Assembly: GCF_001435845.1 (NCBI RefSeq)
Contig: NZ_CM003596.1
Location: 1,736,001-1,800,000 of the forward strand
Origin: Psychrobacter sp. P11G3
Lineage (GTDB): Bacteria; Pseudomonadota; Gammaproteobacteria; Pseudomonadales; Moraxellaceae
Direction: 5' to 3'
Length of the DNA: 64,000 nucleotides
The notes beneath the pieces were generated by a model. The model did not search any database, had not been told where the DNA came from, and saw only the letters and a list, made by a program, of their open reading frames with translations. Each line of letters begins with the position of its first letter. Within the stretch, counting starts at the first letter, position 1. This document shows positions 48,010 through 57,790 of the stretch, in pieces. The position numbers were made by a program, and so were the translations under genes.

Positions 48010-50267
48010 CTATAGATAATCAATTAGACCGAGCATCAGAAACAGAGTCAGAAGTAGTAGCAAACACTGATGGCCTGATGATGCAGTTGGACTACGCCGC
48101 ACCTAGCCAGATTAGTCAAGTTAACGAATCGTCAGACTCACTGTCGGAGGCGCAAACGACCGAACACACTCAGCATGTGGCTCTATTTGCTCAGTTGAAT
48201 CGATCGGAGGTTAACTTCCACGGTAAGGTCAAGTCTCCCCTGGTTTTTCGTGACAGTTTGCTAGCCTTATTTGATGTGGTCAGTAGTGATTATCGCTATG
48301 TGCCAAAAGACCGCTCAGCGTATACGGTATTTATGCAGATGCGCCGTGCCAGCAGCAACAAAAACCTATTTACTGCGCAGCGTGATTATTTCACGTGGCT
48401 ATTCGATAATGACCCACTGGCTTTTTGTATTTTGGACCCGATTATTCAGGTGCATGAGCAAGGTGTTAGCTTTGAGGTGTTTAGCCGTGATGAAGGCTGC
48501 TATGCCCAGCTGACATTGACCAATGAGATTTTTGAGCAAAATACTAAACCTACTCTTGGCACCACCAACATTGATTACAGTACGGCTTTGTTTAACGGTA
48601 TTGAGAAAATACGCGATCATCAACAAACGATACTAGATATCGGTCATGAAGCGGTCGGCTTACAGTTACTCGAAGCCAAACCAGAAACAGCTGAAGCAGA
48701 TACGGATAGTACAGTAACCAAGCCCACCGTAAAAAAACAGATCATAGAAAAGCGCATCAACGTGCCCAAAAGCTGGATCAGAGCGCTGCTACAAGTACAG
48801 TCTGCAGGTCAATTACCACAAGACACCATCCATCTCGATCCAATCGCACTGTATAACGTGCTATTTGAGCTGCGTATGCATGCTGATATCAAAGGCAAAC
48901 GCCGTGGATTATTAATTGAGCTTAGACCCCAGCAGCTGCCAGTGATTATATTAGAGCCATTTGATATTACTGTCACAAGCCAAATCAGCCAACAGCAAAA
49001 ACCCTATCAAGGTCAACAAGCAAAGCTGATTCGCTTATGGGGTCGCCGTCGTCTCAGCCTATTAAAACGTCTGTTGCCACATACTGATAGCGTTTCGGTG
49101 TCGCTACTGGGTCAAGGCATGCCAAGCTATTGGACACTAAAAGGCAAAGGCTTTCATTTTACCTTTGCTATGACAGGCTTTAGCCAAGCCAACTGGTCAC
49201 AGTCATTGAACTTTGACTTGTTACTGCCAAAGCGCCCACTGCATAATACATTAGTTACCAATGAAAGCTTGTCAGACAGTGGTAAAGCAACCTTAGATGA
49301 CAGCAATAATGATAGTAACGATGAGCATAATGGCTTGTCTGTATTAATTAAAACACTGGCAAATACCCCCAGCAATCTAGAAGACTTGGTAAAGTCGCTA
49401 TCAGCAGATGCTTCATTAACGTCTGTGCCTGTTTCTCACTCACAAGTACAGCAATGGTTACTGTCAGGTACTCAGCAGGGCTTGATTCGCTATGATGTGG
49501 CGACGCAGCTGTATCATTACAGACCATTGACCCAAGCACCTCTTGATATGGCGCAGTTCGCGTATCACAATGAGGCAGAAAAACAGGCCTTTGATTTGAT
49601 TAGCCGTACGGATGCCGTGCAGAGGTTCTCTGTCGAGACAGTCGCTGTCAAAGGTATTACCATCCGTGCAGATATTCATGTCGAAGAAGACAGACGTACT
49701 TATCACAGCCAGCTACAATTAGGCGATGAAGGGATAGTCACCAAGGCGGAATGTAGCTGTCCGCAGTACTTGCAGCACCGACTCACACAAGGCGTGTGCG
49801 CGCATCTTATTGCGCTACGACTTAGATATAATCAATACGACCCAAATAACACGGGCAATGACAGCTGGCATGACACTCGTGTCTTGAGTAAACGCGTACC
49901 GAGCAAGCGCTTACATCAGCCTAAGAATAAAAAAGAAAGCGTACAAGTAGCAGCCCATAGCTCGTTAATGACATTACCTGTTGCAACGACACTTGATTTG
50001 ACGGCCTTAGCTCAACCAGTTGCCCAGTCACATGCAACTGCAACTGCAACTGCAACTGCAAGCGATAAGACACAAGCGTTAACCGCACAAGAGACCGCTA
50101 TTGCTTATGTTTACATCACCATTGCCCATAAGAAGATTACCATTGAACAAACAATAGGTGACAAGGATACGCGCCAGCAGCTGGTGTTCAATCAGCCTGC
50201 CCAAGCCAAAGCCGCATTTTTACAACATATTGCCAGATTTGAAGCCAAAGGCTTTATCGAAAACTAA
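48006..50267 (+). CDS. Retron-operon protein 3: SWIM zinc-finger protein
   Basis: A 753-residue protein with a SWIM zinc finger at C583-x-C585-x12-C598-x-H600 (AECSCPQYLQ ... GVCAHLIAL), preceded by a region with winged-helix-like segments (VSHSQVQQWLLSGTQQGLIR). SWIM fingers bind DNA or proteins. It overlaps the preceding gene by 4 bases and lies 12 bases before the reverse transcriptase gene. Proteins described as WHSWIM accompany the retrons I recall as type XIII, which fits. The C-terminal part holds an Ala-Thr run (SHATATATATASDK) encoded by a GCAACT repeat. The effector activity is unknown; a DNA-binding partner of the reverse transcriptase is the simplest reading. Confidence 0.85.
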   Translation: MTIDNQLDRASETESEVVANTDGLMMQLDYAAPSQISQVNESSDSLSEAQTTEHTQHVALFAQLNRSEVNFHGKVKSPLVFRDSLLALFDVVSSDYRYVPKDRSAYTVFMQMRRASSNKNLFTAQRDYFTWLFDNDPLAFCILDPIIQVHEQGVSFEVFSRDEGCYAQLTLTNEIFEQNTKPTLGTTNIDYSTALFNGIEKIRDHQQTILDIGHEAVGLQLLEAKPETAEADTDSTVTKPTVKKQIIEKRINVPKSWIRALLQVQSAGQLPQDTIHLDPIALYNVLFELRMHADIKGKRRGLLIELRPQQLPVIILEPFDITVTSQISQQQKPYQGQQAKLIRLWGRRRLSLLKRLLPHTDSVSVSLLGQGMPSYWTLKGKGFHFTFAMTGFSQANWSQSLNFDLLLPKRPLHNTLVTNESLSDSGKATLDDSNNDSNDEHNGLSVLIKTLANTPSNLEDLVKSLSADASLTSVPVSHSQVQQWLLSGTQQGLIRYDVATQLYHYRPLTQAPLDMAQFAYHNEAEKQAFDLISRTDAVQRFSVETVAVKGITIRADIHVEEDRRTYHSQLQLGDEGIVTKAECSCPQYLQHRLTQGVCAHLIALRLRYNQYDPNNTGNDSWHDTRVLSKRVPSKRLHQPKNKKESVQVAAHSSLMTLPVATTLDLTALAQPVAQSHATATATATASDKTQALTAQETAIAYVYITIAHKKITIEQTIGDKDTRQQLVFNQPAQAKAAFLQHIARFEAKGFIEN
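50034..50061 (+). repeat. GCAACT hexanucleotide microsatellite inside the SWIM gene
   Basis: Four full copies of GCAACT plus a partial copy, coding for alternating Ala-Thr. Six-base units cannot shift the frame, so slippage would only change linker length. Confidence 0.9.
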
Positions 50268-50279
50268 GGGATGTAAGGT

Positions 50280-51719
50280 ATGACCACACACACAGCCAAC
50301 AATAACGATTACATCAGCCCTGAGCCAGTACCCACTCCTTTTGAGCGTCAGTGGCAGCAACTATGGCAAGATATTGAGCTGGCAGGCGGACGTTACCAAT
50401 ATGTTCAGCAGCAGCTGGTCAGTCAAGGCTTTATGGTCGAGCGTCAACCTGTCGATAACATGAGCCCAAAAGAACGGGATCGCTATAAAAAAGCCTTAAA
50501 AAAGGAAGCAGCTGAAGAAAAAAGTCTCAAAAAAGCTGCTTGGCAAGCATACAAAGCGCATCACATGGTTTACCTTGGTCGTCATGTATATTGGACGGAC
50601 GATACCAGTATCGATAAGTGGGACGTAAAAGACGCGGCCAATCGGCTGATTGAAAACAAGCTGCCACTGCTGCGTAAACATAATGAGTTAGCAGAAGCGG
50701 TTAACCTTTCCATTCCGCAGTTAAAAGGATTGTGCTATCAAAGAGAAGTTGCCACCAATCTGTCTTATTCGCATTTTACTATTGCCAAACGCAATGGGAC
50801 AGCACGTCAAATATGGTCGCCGATACCACGTTTGAAGTTTGTACAACGCTGGATTTTGCATAATATTTTGAATAACTTAACGACGCATGGTGCCGCCCAT
50901 GGCTTTGTACGCGGAAAATCCATCGTGACCAACGCGGCAGTACATAGCAATAGTGAGCTCCTTATTAAGCTTGATGTCAAAGATTTCTTTCCTAGCGTGA
51001 GCTGGCGCCGTGTCAAAGGGGTCTTTCGTCATGCTGGCTATCCAGAGCAAATTTCGACATTACTGGCATTACTCTGTACGGAGTCCCCTAGGCAAGTGGT
51101 ACAGCAAGATGGCGTTACCTACTATGTGGCATTAGGTGATAGAGCCTTGCCACAAGGCGCGCCTACCAGTCCGGCATTAACGAACATTGTTTGCTTAAGT
51201 CTGGACCACCGCTTGACAGGGTTGGCAGAAAAATTGGGGCTACGTTATAGTCGTTACGCCGACGACTTGACCTTTAGTGTTCCTGCTATTGAAGACATCA
51301 AACCCAAATCGAAGGCTAAAACAACGATTAAAGCCACGACCAGCACCGCAAAGAAACAAGCCGATGCGCAGCACAACAGGCTAATCGGGCAACTGCTCGG
51401 CTCAGTCCATAAGATATTACGCGAAGAAGGTTTTGCGTTAAATAATGATAAGACACATGTGATTCGTAAAGGCAATCAGCATAACGTTACTGGCATGGTG
51501 GTCAATGGACAAGGCGTACCTAGGGTATCTCGTCAAATCAAAAAAATGTTGCGGGCGGCGGTACATAACCTAGAGACAGGCGGCACATTACGCACGGATG
51601 AGACTTTGAATACGCTGTCAGGATATGCCGCTTGGATAGCCTCGGCAGAGCCAGAGTTGGGACATAGTTATCTAGATAGGATTGAGCGTTTGCAAGTGCA
51701 GCAAGAGACACCTGCATAG
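50280..51719 (+). CDS. Retron reverse transcriptase
   Basis: A 479-residue reverse transcriptase. Retron-specific marks are present: NAxxH (TNAAVHSNSELLIKLDVKDF, N at about 218), the LPQGAPTSPALTN block, the catalytic YADD at 326-329 (YSRYADDLTFS), and VTG at 403-405 (HNVTGMVVNG). The N-terminal ~150 residues form an extra domain, as in the long myxobacterial retron enzymes such as that of Mx162 (about 485 residues). A Lys/Ala-rich insert of some 25 residues (about 338-362) separates the YADD and VTG regions. It should prime from the 2'-OH of the branching G of the RNA predicted at 36346-36589 and make a branched RNA-linked ssDNA. Maturase or diversity-generating features are absent. Last gene of the operon, 12 bases after the SWIM gene. 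Confidence 0.93.
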   Translation: MTTHTANNNDYISPEPVPTPFERQWQQLWQDIELAGGRYQYVQQQLVSQGFMVERQPVDNMSPKERDRYKKALKKEAAEEKSLKKAAWQAYKAHHMVYLGRHVYWTDDTSIDKWDVKDAANRLIENKLPLLRKHNELAEAVNLSIPQLKGLCYQREVATNLSYSHFTIAKRNGTARQIWSPIPRLKFVQRWILHNILNNLTTHGAAHGFVRGKSIVTNAAVHSNSELLIKLDVKDFFPSVSWRRVKGVFRHAGYPEQISTLLALLCTESPRQVVQQDGVTYYVALGDRALPQGAPTSPALTNIVCLSLDHRLTGLAEKLGLRYSRYADDLTFSVPAIEDIKPKSKAKTTIKATTSTAKKQADAQHNRLIGQLLGSVHKILREEGFALNNDKTHVIRKGNQHNVTGMVVNGQGVPRVSRQIKKMLRAAVHNLETGGTLRTDETLNTLSGYAAWIASAEPELGHSYLDRIERLQVQQETPA

Positions 51720-51744
51720 ATATTTCTTTATATTTATAAAAAAT

Positions 51745-51774
51745 GAGTATTAGAAAATCCTATTTCTAATACTC
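51745..51774 (-). terminator. Terminator between the reverse transcriptase and UvrA-like genes
   Basis: A perfect 12-bp stem (GAGTATTAGAAA at 51745-51756 with 51763-51774). On the minus strand it is followed by ATTTTTTATAAATA, so it best serves the UvrA-like gene, although the hairpin also follows the retron operon. Confidence 0.75.
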
Positions 51775-51812
51775 GTTCAAGTGAAGCATGTTAGCGCGGA
51801 ACTATATTTTAA

Positions 51813-54380
51813 TTAAACCGATAAGAACGCTGCAGTACGACTGTCTTTTGATTGGACAACGTCATATGGCGTACCTTGAGCGACAATTACCCCGCCAGCA
51901 TCCCCTGCCCCTGGCCCAATATCAATGATCCAATCACTATTGCTCGCCACTTGCATGTCATGTTCAACCATGATGACGGTATTGCCCGCATCGACAAGAC
52001 CGTTCAGCTGCGTCATAAGCATAGACACGTCAGCAGGGTGTAGGCCAGTGGTTGGTTCATCCAATATGTATAGTGTGTCGCCTCGCTGCGTGCGTTGCAG
52101 CTCGGTGGCAAGCTTAATACGCTGCGCTTCGCCACCTGATAATTCGGTAGCAGGCTGACCCAAACGTAAGTAACCAAGTCCAACTTGTAGTAACGCCTCT
52201 AATGCACGCAAAATAGGTACTTCATCAGCAAAAAACTCATGAGCTGCTTCCACTGTTAAGTTCAATACTTCGGCGATGTTTTTGTCTCGATAAGTGATTG
52301 CCAGCGTTTCCTCGTCATAGCGTTGCCCATGACATACTTGACAAGGCGCATAGACGCTTGGTAGAAACAACAGCTCAACACTGACAAAACCTAAACCTTC
52401 GCAATTTGGGCAACGACCTTTGGTCGTGTTAAATGAGAACCTGCCAGCATCATAGCCATGAGATTTTGCTTGCTTAGTGGCTGCAAACAGTTTGCGCACA
52501 TCGTCAAACAAGCCAGTATAGGTTGCCAAGTTAGAGCGCGGTGTACGTCCAATTGCTTTTTGATTAATATTAATGAGACGTCGGACATGCTCCATGCCAG
52601 CGACGATTTCACCGCCAGTTACTGACTCAAGCTCCTGCTCAAGTAAGTCCGCCTCACCGACAGGCGATTCTGTGACTGTTTTTTGCCCCAACGCTTCACT
52701 GACAAGCTCTACCAATGCTTGGCTGACGAGACTTGATTTGCCTGAGCCTGAGACCCCTGTGACGCTGGTCATCACCCCAAGCGGAAACTCAACATCTAAT
52801 CCTGTAATATTATTTCGCTCAATGTTGGCCAGCTTAAGCCAGGCTGCCGGCTGCCTTGTGTTAGATTTTGACTGTGCGTTAGACGTAGCATTGGCAAATA
52901 GATATTGACCAGTATGCGACTGCGTAACTTTACGAAGTCCCTCTACAGGGCCACTATAGACAATCTCGCCACCATGCGTGCCTGCCTTTGGCCCGACATC
53001 GACTACCCAGTCGGCATGTCTGATGACACTCACATCATGCTCAACGACAAACACCGAATTACCAGTGGCAATCAGCTCATCCAACGCACCTAGCAATGCT
53101 TGAGTATCAGCAGGATGCAGACCTGCCGATGGCTCATCAAGGACATATACCACGCCAAACAACTGCGAGCGAATCTGGGTTGCCAGCCGTAGTCGCTGTA
53201 GCTCACCAGGAGAGAGAGTCGGTGTGGTACGCTCAAGCGAGAGATAGCCTAACCCTAACCTTGTCAGCGCTTCAACACGAGAGAGAATATCACTGGCGAT
53301 ACGCTGGGCGACGATGGCTTTTTCGCGGTTTGGTGTGTTATCGCCTACCTTAGTACGAGCGGTTGCTTCTAATTTTTCCGCCATTTCAGTCAATGTTAAC
53401 TGTGATAGCTCACCGATATCGAGTCCTGCAAACTTAACCGATAGCGATTCTTTCTTTAGTTTCTTGCCATGACATTCAGGGCACTCAGATATCTGCATAA
53501 ACTGCGAGACGCGTTTTTTGGTACGCGGGCTCTGAGTGGTAGCAAAAGAGTGCAAAATGAAGTTTTTGGCACTGGTAAAAGTACCCATGTAGTTTGGCTT
53601 TTCGCCCTTCTCAATCGCATCGCGTGTTTGTTCGATGTTGTATTCAGGATAGACAGGTACCGTCGGTGTATCATCTGTAAACAAAATCCAATCACGTGTT
53701 TTTTTCGGCAGTGTGTGCCATGGTTTATCGATATCATAGCCTAATGTGGTCAATATACGACTGAGGTTTTGTCCTTGCCACGCTGGTGGCCAAGCCGCAA
53801 TTGCCCGCTCGCGTATGGTCTTGGTATTGTCTGGCACCAGCAGCTCTTCAGTGACTTCAAATACGCGGCCGATACCTGAGCAAGTTGGACAAGCGCCATC
53901 TGGGGTGTTGGGGGAAAATGCATCTGCGTATAGAATCTCTAGATCGGCAGGATACTCTCCTGCGCGTGAGTAGAGCATACGCAGGCCATTGGATATCGTC
54001 GTCACGCTACCCACAGATGAGCGCACTGAAGGCGTACCCCGCTTCTGCTGCAAAGCAACGGCTGGTGGCAACCCCTCTATAGAATCAACATCTGGCTCAT
54101 CGACCTGATCAATGAGCCGTCTTGCATAAGGGGATACCGAATCAAGATAGCGGCGTTGTGACTCGGCAAACAACGTACCAAATGCTAATGACGACTTTCC
54201 TGAGCCTGAGATACCGGTAAAGACCACCAAAGCATTGCGAGGTAAATCAACATCAACGTTCTTCAAATTGTGTACACGCGCGCCTCTGACCTGAATATTG
54301 TCTTGATCAGGGTTATAAAGGGCATTTTTTACTGTGTTTGTTTTACTTGTTTTTTCTTCTAATTTTTTTGGGTTCGCCAT
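51813..54380 (-). CDS. UvrA-like ABC ATPase lacking the UvrB-binding region
   Basis: An 855-residue UvrA-family protein with two ATPase halves: Walker [14 protein letters not shown] and [13 protein letters not shown], signatures [12 protein letters not shown] and [12 protein letters not shown]. Zinc clusters [16 protein letters not shown] and [14 protein letters not shown] are present. Normal UvrA is about 940 residues. Here only some 15 residues separate [15 protein letters not shown] from the first zinc cluster, where the UvrB-binding domain normally sits, so it belongs to the UvrA2/class II-III paralogues. These are linked to DNA-damage tolerance or drug resistance (as in DrrC) rather than canonical excision repair. 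It is convergent with the retron operon. The first ~25 residues are a Lys/Thr-rich extension. AGGAAC precedes the ATG. Confidence 0.9.
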   Translation of the reverse strand: MANPKKLEEKTSKTNTVKNALYNPDQDNIQVRGARVHNLKNVDVDLPRNALVVFTGISGSGKSSLAFGTLFAESQRRYLDSVSPYARRLIDQVDEPDVDSIEGLPPAVALQQKRGTPSVRSSVGSVTTISNGLRMLYSRAGEYPADLEILYADAFSPNTPDGACPTCSGIGRVFEVTEELLVPDNTKTIRERAIAAWPPAWQGQNLSRILTTLGYDIDKPWHTLPKKTRDWILFTDDTPTVPVYPEYNIEQTRDAIEKGEKPNYMGTFTSAKNFILHSFATTQSPRTKKRVSQFMQISECPECHGKKLKKESLSVKFAGLDIGELSQLTLTEMAEKLEATARTKVGDNTPNREKAIVAQRIASDILSRVEALTRLGLGYLSLERTTPTLSPGELQRLRLATQIRSQLFGVVYVLDEPSAGLHPADTQALLGALDELIATGNSVFVVEHDVSVIRHADWVVDVGPKAGTHGGEIVYSGPVEGLRKVTQSHTGQYLFANATSNAQSKSNTRQPAAWLKLANIERNNITGLDVEFPLGVMTSVTGVSGSGKSSLVSQALVELVSEALGQKTVTESPVGEADLLEQELESVTGGEIVAGMEHVRRLININQKAIGRTPRSNLATYTGLFDDVRKLFAATKQAKSHGYDAGRFSFNTTKGRCPNCEGLGFVSVELLFLPSVYAPCQVCHGQRYDEETLAITYRDKNIAEVLNLTVEAAHEFFADEVPILRALEALLQVGLGYLRLGQPATELSGGEAQRIKLATELQRTQRGDTLYILDEPTTGLHPADVSMLMTQLNGLVDAGNTVIMVEHDMQVASNSDWIIDIGPGAGDAGGVIVAQGTPYDVVQSKDSRTAAFLSV

Positions 54381-54532
54381 AGTGTTATTGTTCCTATGAA
54401 TCGTTGTTTATTCCTAATTAGCAGAAAGGTTAACACGTACTTATGCAAGGCTGTGGCTAGGCTTACGTATCAATAGCATAGATAGACAAAACGATAACTC
54501 AAGTCATCCAATCATTAATAATAAAAAACCCG

Positions 54533-54560
54533 CATCAAGGCGGGTTTTGTTTAGCAAGAA
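54533..54560. terminator. Intrinsic terminator after the DUF819 gene
   Basis: AAAACCCGC pairs with GCGGGTTTT (54550-54558) around a short loop, with an A-run on the left that reads as a T-run on the minus strand. Confidence 0.85.
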
Positions 54561-54597
54561 ATGCTATTAAGTTGCTAAGAGGCTGGCAATTTAGGTA

Positions 54598-55845
54598 TTA
54601 AGATACAACCAAGCGCATCAACTGCGTGCTGATATAACCACCAAATGTCCCTACTGCGTAACCTAAAATACCCAAAAACACTCCTACTGGTGCTAGCGAT
54701 GGATGAAATGCCGTAGCAACAATCGGTGCTGACGATGCACCGCCAGTATTGGCATTAGAACCAACCGCCAAAAAGAAAAACGGTGCTCGAATGAGTCGAG
54801 CGACAGCAAAGATAATCACGACGTGAATACTCATCCATAACAGACCGATTAGTAATAGTCGCCACTGTGAGACGATACCTGCCAGATTGATTTGCATACC
54901 GATCGCGGCGATTAATACAAAGATAAATACCGTGCCGATTTTTGACGCGCCAACATGATCTAACCTACGTATCTTAGTAAACGAAAATATAACGCCTATT
55001 ACCGTAATAATCACCACCATCCAAAAGAACGAGCTGGCAAAGCTATATTGAACGGCCCAACTATAAGGCGCAAAGAACTCTGCAATCTGGCCACCGGCAA
55101 AGTGTGCAACCCCGACCATGGCAAAGCATAAGCCAAACATCACCATTAGATCGTTAATAGTTGCTGGGCGGGCATGATCACGCTCATAGCTCTCGACGGC
55201 TTTAACTACTTTATCAATACTACTGGTATCAGCGCGCAAAAAACGGTCTATCTTATCGCTGTGTTTTGCCATTACTAAGATAGCTAGCAGCCACAGTGAT
55301 GCATTGGTGGTATCGACCAAAATCATCATACCAAACAAATCATCACTGACCCCAAACAGCTCTTTCATCGCTGCTTGGTTGGCCGCGCCGCCTATCCAGC
55401 TGCCCGCTACGGCCGAGAACCCACGCCATAACGTATCATCGGTAAACATCGCAGGCGATATCCACTTGGCGACTCCCAAACTGATCGGTCCACTGATGAC
55501 GATAGCAATACTGGCAGCAAAAAACATCGCGATCGCTTTCCAGCCTAAGCCCAATATTTTGGGAACATCCATGGACAAGGTCATCAACAGCAAACTTGCT
55601 GGCAGTAAATAAGTTGCAGTAAAGCCATAAATCTGCGAACCAACGCCATCGGCAAACACCCCCAAGCTATTTAGAGTGGCCGGTATAAAGCAGCAAAGTA
55701 CAATACCAGGCAATACGGTATAAAACCGACGCCAAAACTTACCCGGTAAGCCTTGGGTATAAAAAACCAGACCAATAATGGCCATAATGATGCCAAAGGC
55801 TAATGGCAAATTATCAATTGCTAAATTTGAGGTGGCAGGCATCAA
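54598..55845 (-). CDS. DUF819 family integral membrane protein
   Basis: A 415-residue polytopic inner-membrane protein with about 10-12 hydrophobic segments, recognised as DUF819 (YjcL-like) from LLPASLLLMTLSMDVPKILG, WIGGAANQAAMKELFGVSDD and NANTGGASSAPIVATAFHPS. The last region, with conserved Asn/Gly/Ser in a helix break, looks like a substrate-binding element as in other carboxylate or ion transporters. The transported molecule is unknown. The first codon could be either of two consecutive ATGs. It stands alone with its own terminator. Confidence 0.86.
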   Translation of the reverse strand: MMPATSNLAIDNLPLAFGIIMAIIGLVFYTQGLPGKFWRRFYTVLPGIVLCCFIPATLNSLGVFADGVGSQIYGFTATYLLPASLLLMTLSMDVPKILGLGWKAIAMFFAASIAIVISGPISLGVAKWISPAMFTDDTLWRGFSAVAGSWIGGAANQAAMKELFGVSDDLFGMMILVDTTNASLWLLAILVMAKHSDKIDRFLRADTSSIDKVVKAVESYERDHARPATINDLMVMFGLCFAMVGVAHFAGGQIAEFFAPYSWAVQYSFASSFFWMVVIITVIGVIFSFTKIRRLDHVGASKIGTVFIFVLIAAIGMQINLAGIVSQWRLLLIGLLWMSIHVVIIFAVARLIRAPFFFLAVGSNANTGGASSAPIVATAFHPSLAPVGVFLGILGYAVGTFGGYISTQLMRLVVS

Positions 55846-56028
55846 GGTGCTCCAAGAATTACAACGGGCAAAAGTAAATCAGTATAGACAAGGCAAAAAA
55901 CTCCTGCAAGCAGCCATCGACTATTAGCTAGGATTTGCTGAGTAGTATTTAACAGAATGAATAGCAAGGTAACGGCTAGGCAAGTAAGGACGTAAGCTAA
56001 TCATGGCGCCATACAAAACAAGTAAACG

Positions 56029-56064
56029 CAAAAAAGCCAGATAACAAGTATCTGGCTTTTTTAG
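56029..56064. terminator. Bidirectional intrinsic terminator after the helicase gene
   Basis: A 13-bp stem, AAAAAGCCAGATA (56031-56043) with TATCTGGCTTTTT (56049-56061), and T-runs on both strands. Confidence 0.9.
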
Positions 56065-56119
56065 TGCTATCTTTAGACGATTAATGAATCAATGATTTTA
56101 ATCGTCAAATATAGCTGTA

Positions 56120-57790
56120 TTACGAATTGTTACCACGGTTGCCACCGTTTGGACGACCTTGGCCACGGCTGTCAGAACGACCAGCTGGACGACCTTGGCT
56201 GCCGCTTGGACGACCGCGACCAGTTGCAGCACGCTCACCACGTGGAACGCCATTGCTATCACCGCGGCTTGGGCCACCAGTGCGCTTGCCTTGATACGGC
56301 TTGCCACCTGAACGCTCATTTGGTTTGCTTGACGTGTCACGTGGCTTACCTTGATAACCGCTGTCGTTGCTAGCGCGTTGACCAGTTGGAGCGCTGTCGC
56401 TTGAACGACCGCGGCCTTGACCACCACCGCTAGATTTACCAGCATAGCCACCGCCTGAACGACCACGGCCTTGACCGCCACCGCCGTTAGAACGACCACG
56501 GCCACGGCCACGACCATTACCTTTGTTTTCGCTAGGTACGTAAGTTTTCTTAGGCTCCATACCTTCGATGATACATACTTCCATTTTGCGATCTAAATAA
56601 CGGTTGATAGCGTTAAGCTGTGGACGATCATCCATGCTACATAGGCTGATAGCAACACCAGTACGACCAGCACGACCACAACGACCGATACGATGGACGT
56701 AATCTTCAGTCTGACGTGGCAAGTCATAGTTGATAACGTGCGAGATAGCTGGGATGTCTAGACCACGAGCAGCAACGTCAGTCGCTACTAGAATTTTGAC
56801 TTTACCATTACGCAAGTCTTGAACGATACGGTTACGCTTGCTCTGTGGCAAGTCACCATGTAGGAAGCTTGCTTTATGGCCCGCTTCTTGTAGCTGCTTA
56901 GCCAGTTTTTCAGTGCTACGTTTGGTAGCAGCAAAGATAATGATTTGTTCCATATCTTGTTGGCAAACGATTTTGTCAAGTAAACGGTTTTTGTGATCAA
57001 AATCATCACAGTAGTACACTTTTTCTTCGATGTGTGCAGATTCTACTTTGATTGATACGCGCTCAGGGTTCTTAGTGAAGCTGGCAGCGATTTTACCTAC
57101 TGGGCCATCCCAAGTTGCTGAACACATGATCGTTTGACGATCGATTGGCGCTGCACGAAGGATGTCACTGATATCATCAGCAAAACCCATGTCTAGCATA
57201 CGGTCAGCTTCGTCAAGTACCAATACTTCTAGGTTTGACAAATCAACGCGACCTGCATTGATATGGTCAAGTAGACGACCAGGAGTTGCAACAATTACTT
57301 GAACGCCCTTTTTCAAAGCAGTGATCTGACCGTTGTATGGTGCGCCACCAACTAATGGCACACAAAATAGACCGCGCATGTCTTTAGAATAAGTGCGAAC
57401 GCTATCATGTACTTGCTGAGCAAGTTCACGCGTTGGCGTTAGGATAAGTGCTTTGGTTAGTTTGTCAAAGCTAGTGGCACGGCTCAAACGGTCAAGTACA
57501 GGGATAACAAAAGCCGCTGTTTTACCACTACCTGTTTGCGCTGACAATAAAAGGTCACGACCGGCTAGAGCAAAAGGAATGGCTTGTTCTTGAATAGGGG
57601 TTGGATTGGTATAGCCACTGCGATCAAGCGCAGTAAGAATTGGCTTAGCAATGCCAAGATCAGTAAAGGTGATTTTGTTTTCTTCAGTGGCGTCAGTAGC
57701 AGCCGCTTGAGTATTATTATCAGTATTTGGAGTGTCAGTGCTTTCGATGATGCCGTTTTCAGCGGCGATTGCAGATAAGATGTCAGTCAT
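56120..57790 (-). CDS. DEAD-box ATP-dependent RNA helicase with Gly/Arg-rich tail
   Basis: A 556-residue helicase of the RhlE/DeaD group. Motifs in order: Q motif region GYTNPTPIQEQAIPFA, motif I AQTGSGKTAAF, Ia PTRELAQQ, Ib TPGRLLDH, II DEADRMLDMGF, III SATWD, V ARGLDIP, VI HRIGRCGRAGRTG. From about residue 420 the protein is a low-complexity tail rich in Gly, Arg, Ser and Pro with many RGRG/GGG units, typical of RNA-binding extensions in cold-adapted relatives. It unwinds RNA in ribosome assembly or mRNA decay. A 604-base upstream region without genes fits a long, cold-regulated leader. AAGGA precedes the ATG. Confidence 0.93.
   Translation of the reverse strand: MTDILSAIAAENGIIESTDTPNTDNNTQAAATDATEENKITFTDLGIAKPILTALDRSGYTNPTPIQEQAIPFALAGRDLLLSAQTGSGKTAAFVIPVLDRLSRATSFDKLTKALILTPTRELAQQVHDSVRTYSKDMRGLFCVPLVGGAPYNGQITALKKGVQVIVATPGRLLDHINAGRVDLSNLEVLVLDEADRMLDMGFADDISDILRAAPIDRQTIMCSATWDGPVGKIAASFTKNPERVSIKVESAHIEEKVYYCDDFDHKNRLLDKIVCQQDMEQIIIFAATKRSTEKLAKQLQEAGHKASFLHGDLPQSKRNRIVQDLRNGKVKILVATDVAARGLDIPAISHVINYDLPRQTEDYVHRIGRCGRAGRTGVAISLCSMDDRPQLNAINRYLDRKMEVCIIEGMEPKKTYVPSENKGNGRGRGRGRSNGGGGQGRGRSGGGYAGKSSGGGQGRGRSSDSAPTGQRASNDSGYQGKPRDTSSKPNERSGGKPYQGKRTGGPSRGDSNGVPRGERAATGRGRPSGSQGRPAGRSDSRGQGRPNGGNRGNNS

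Noticed and set aside
50280..51719. Group II intron maturase or diversity-generating reverse transcriptase
   Set aside because: No maturase or HNH domain and no template/variable repeats were seen, and the retron-specific NAxxH and VTG motifs are present.
56150..56530. Tandem-repeat or CRISPR-like block
   Set aside because: The repetitive pattern is the Gly/Arg-rich coding tail of the DEAD-box helicase; the long hydrophobic frames antisense or out of phase are shadows of that tail.
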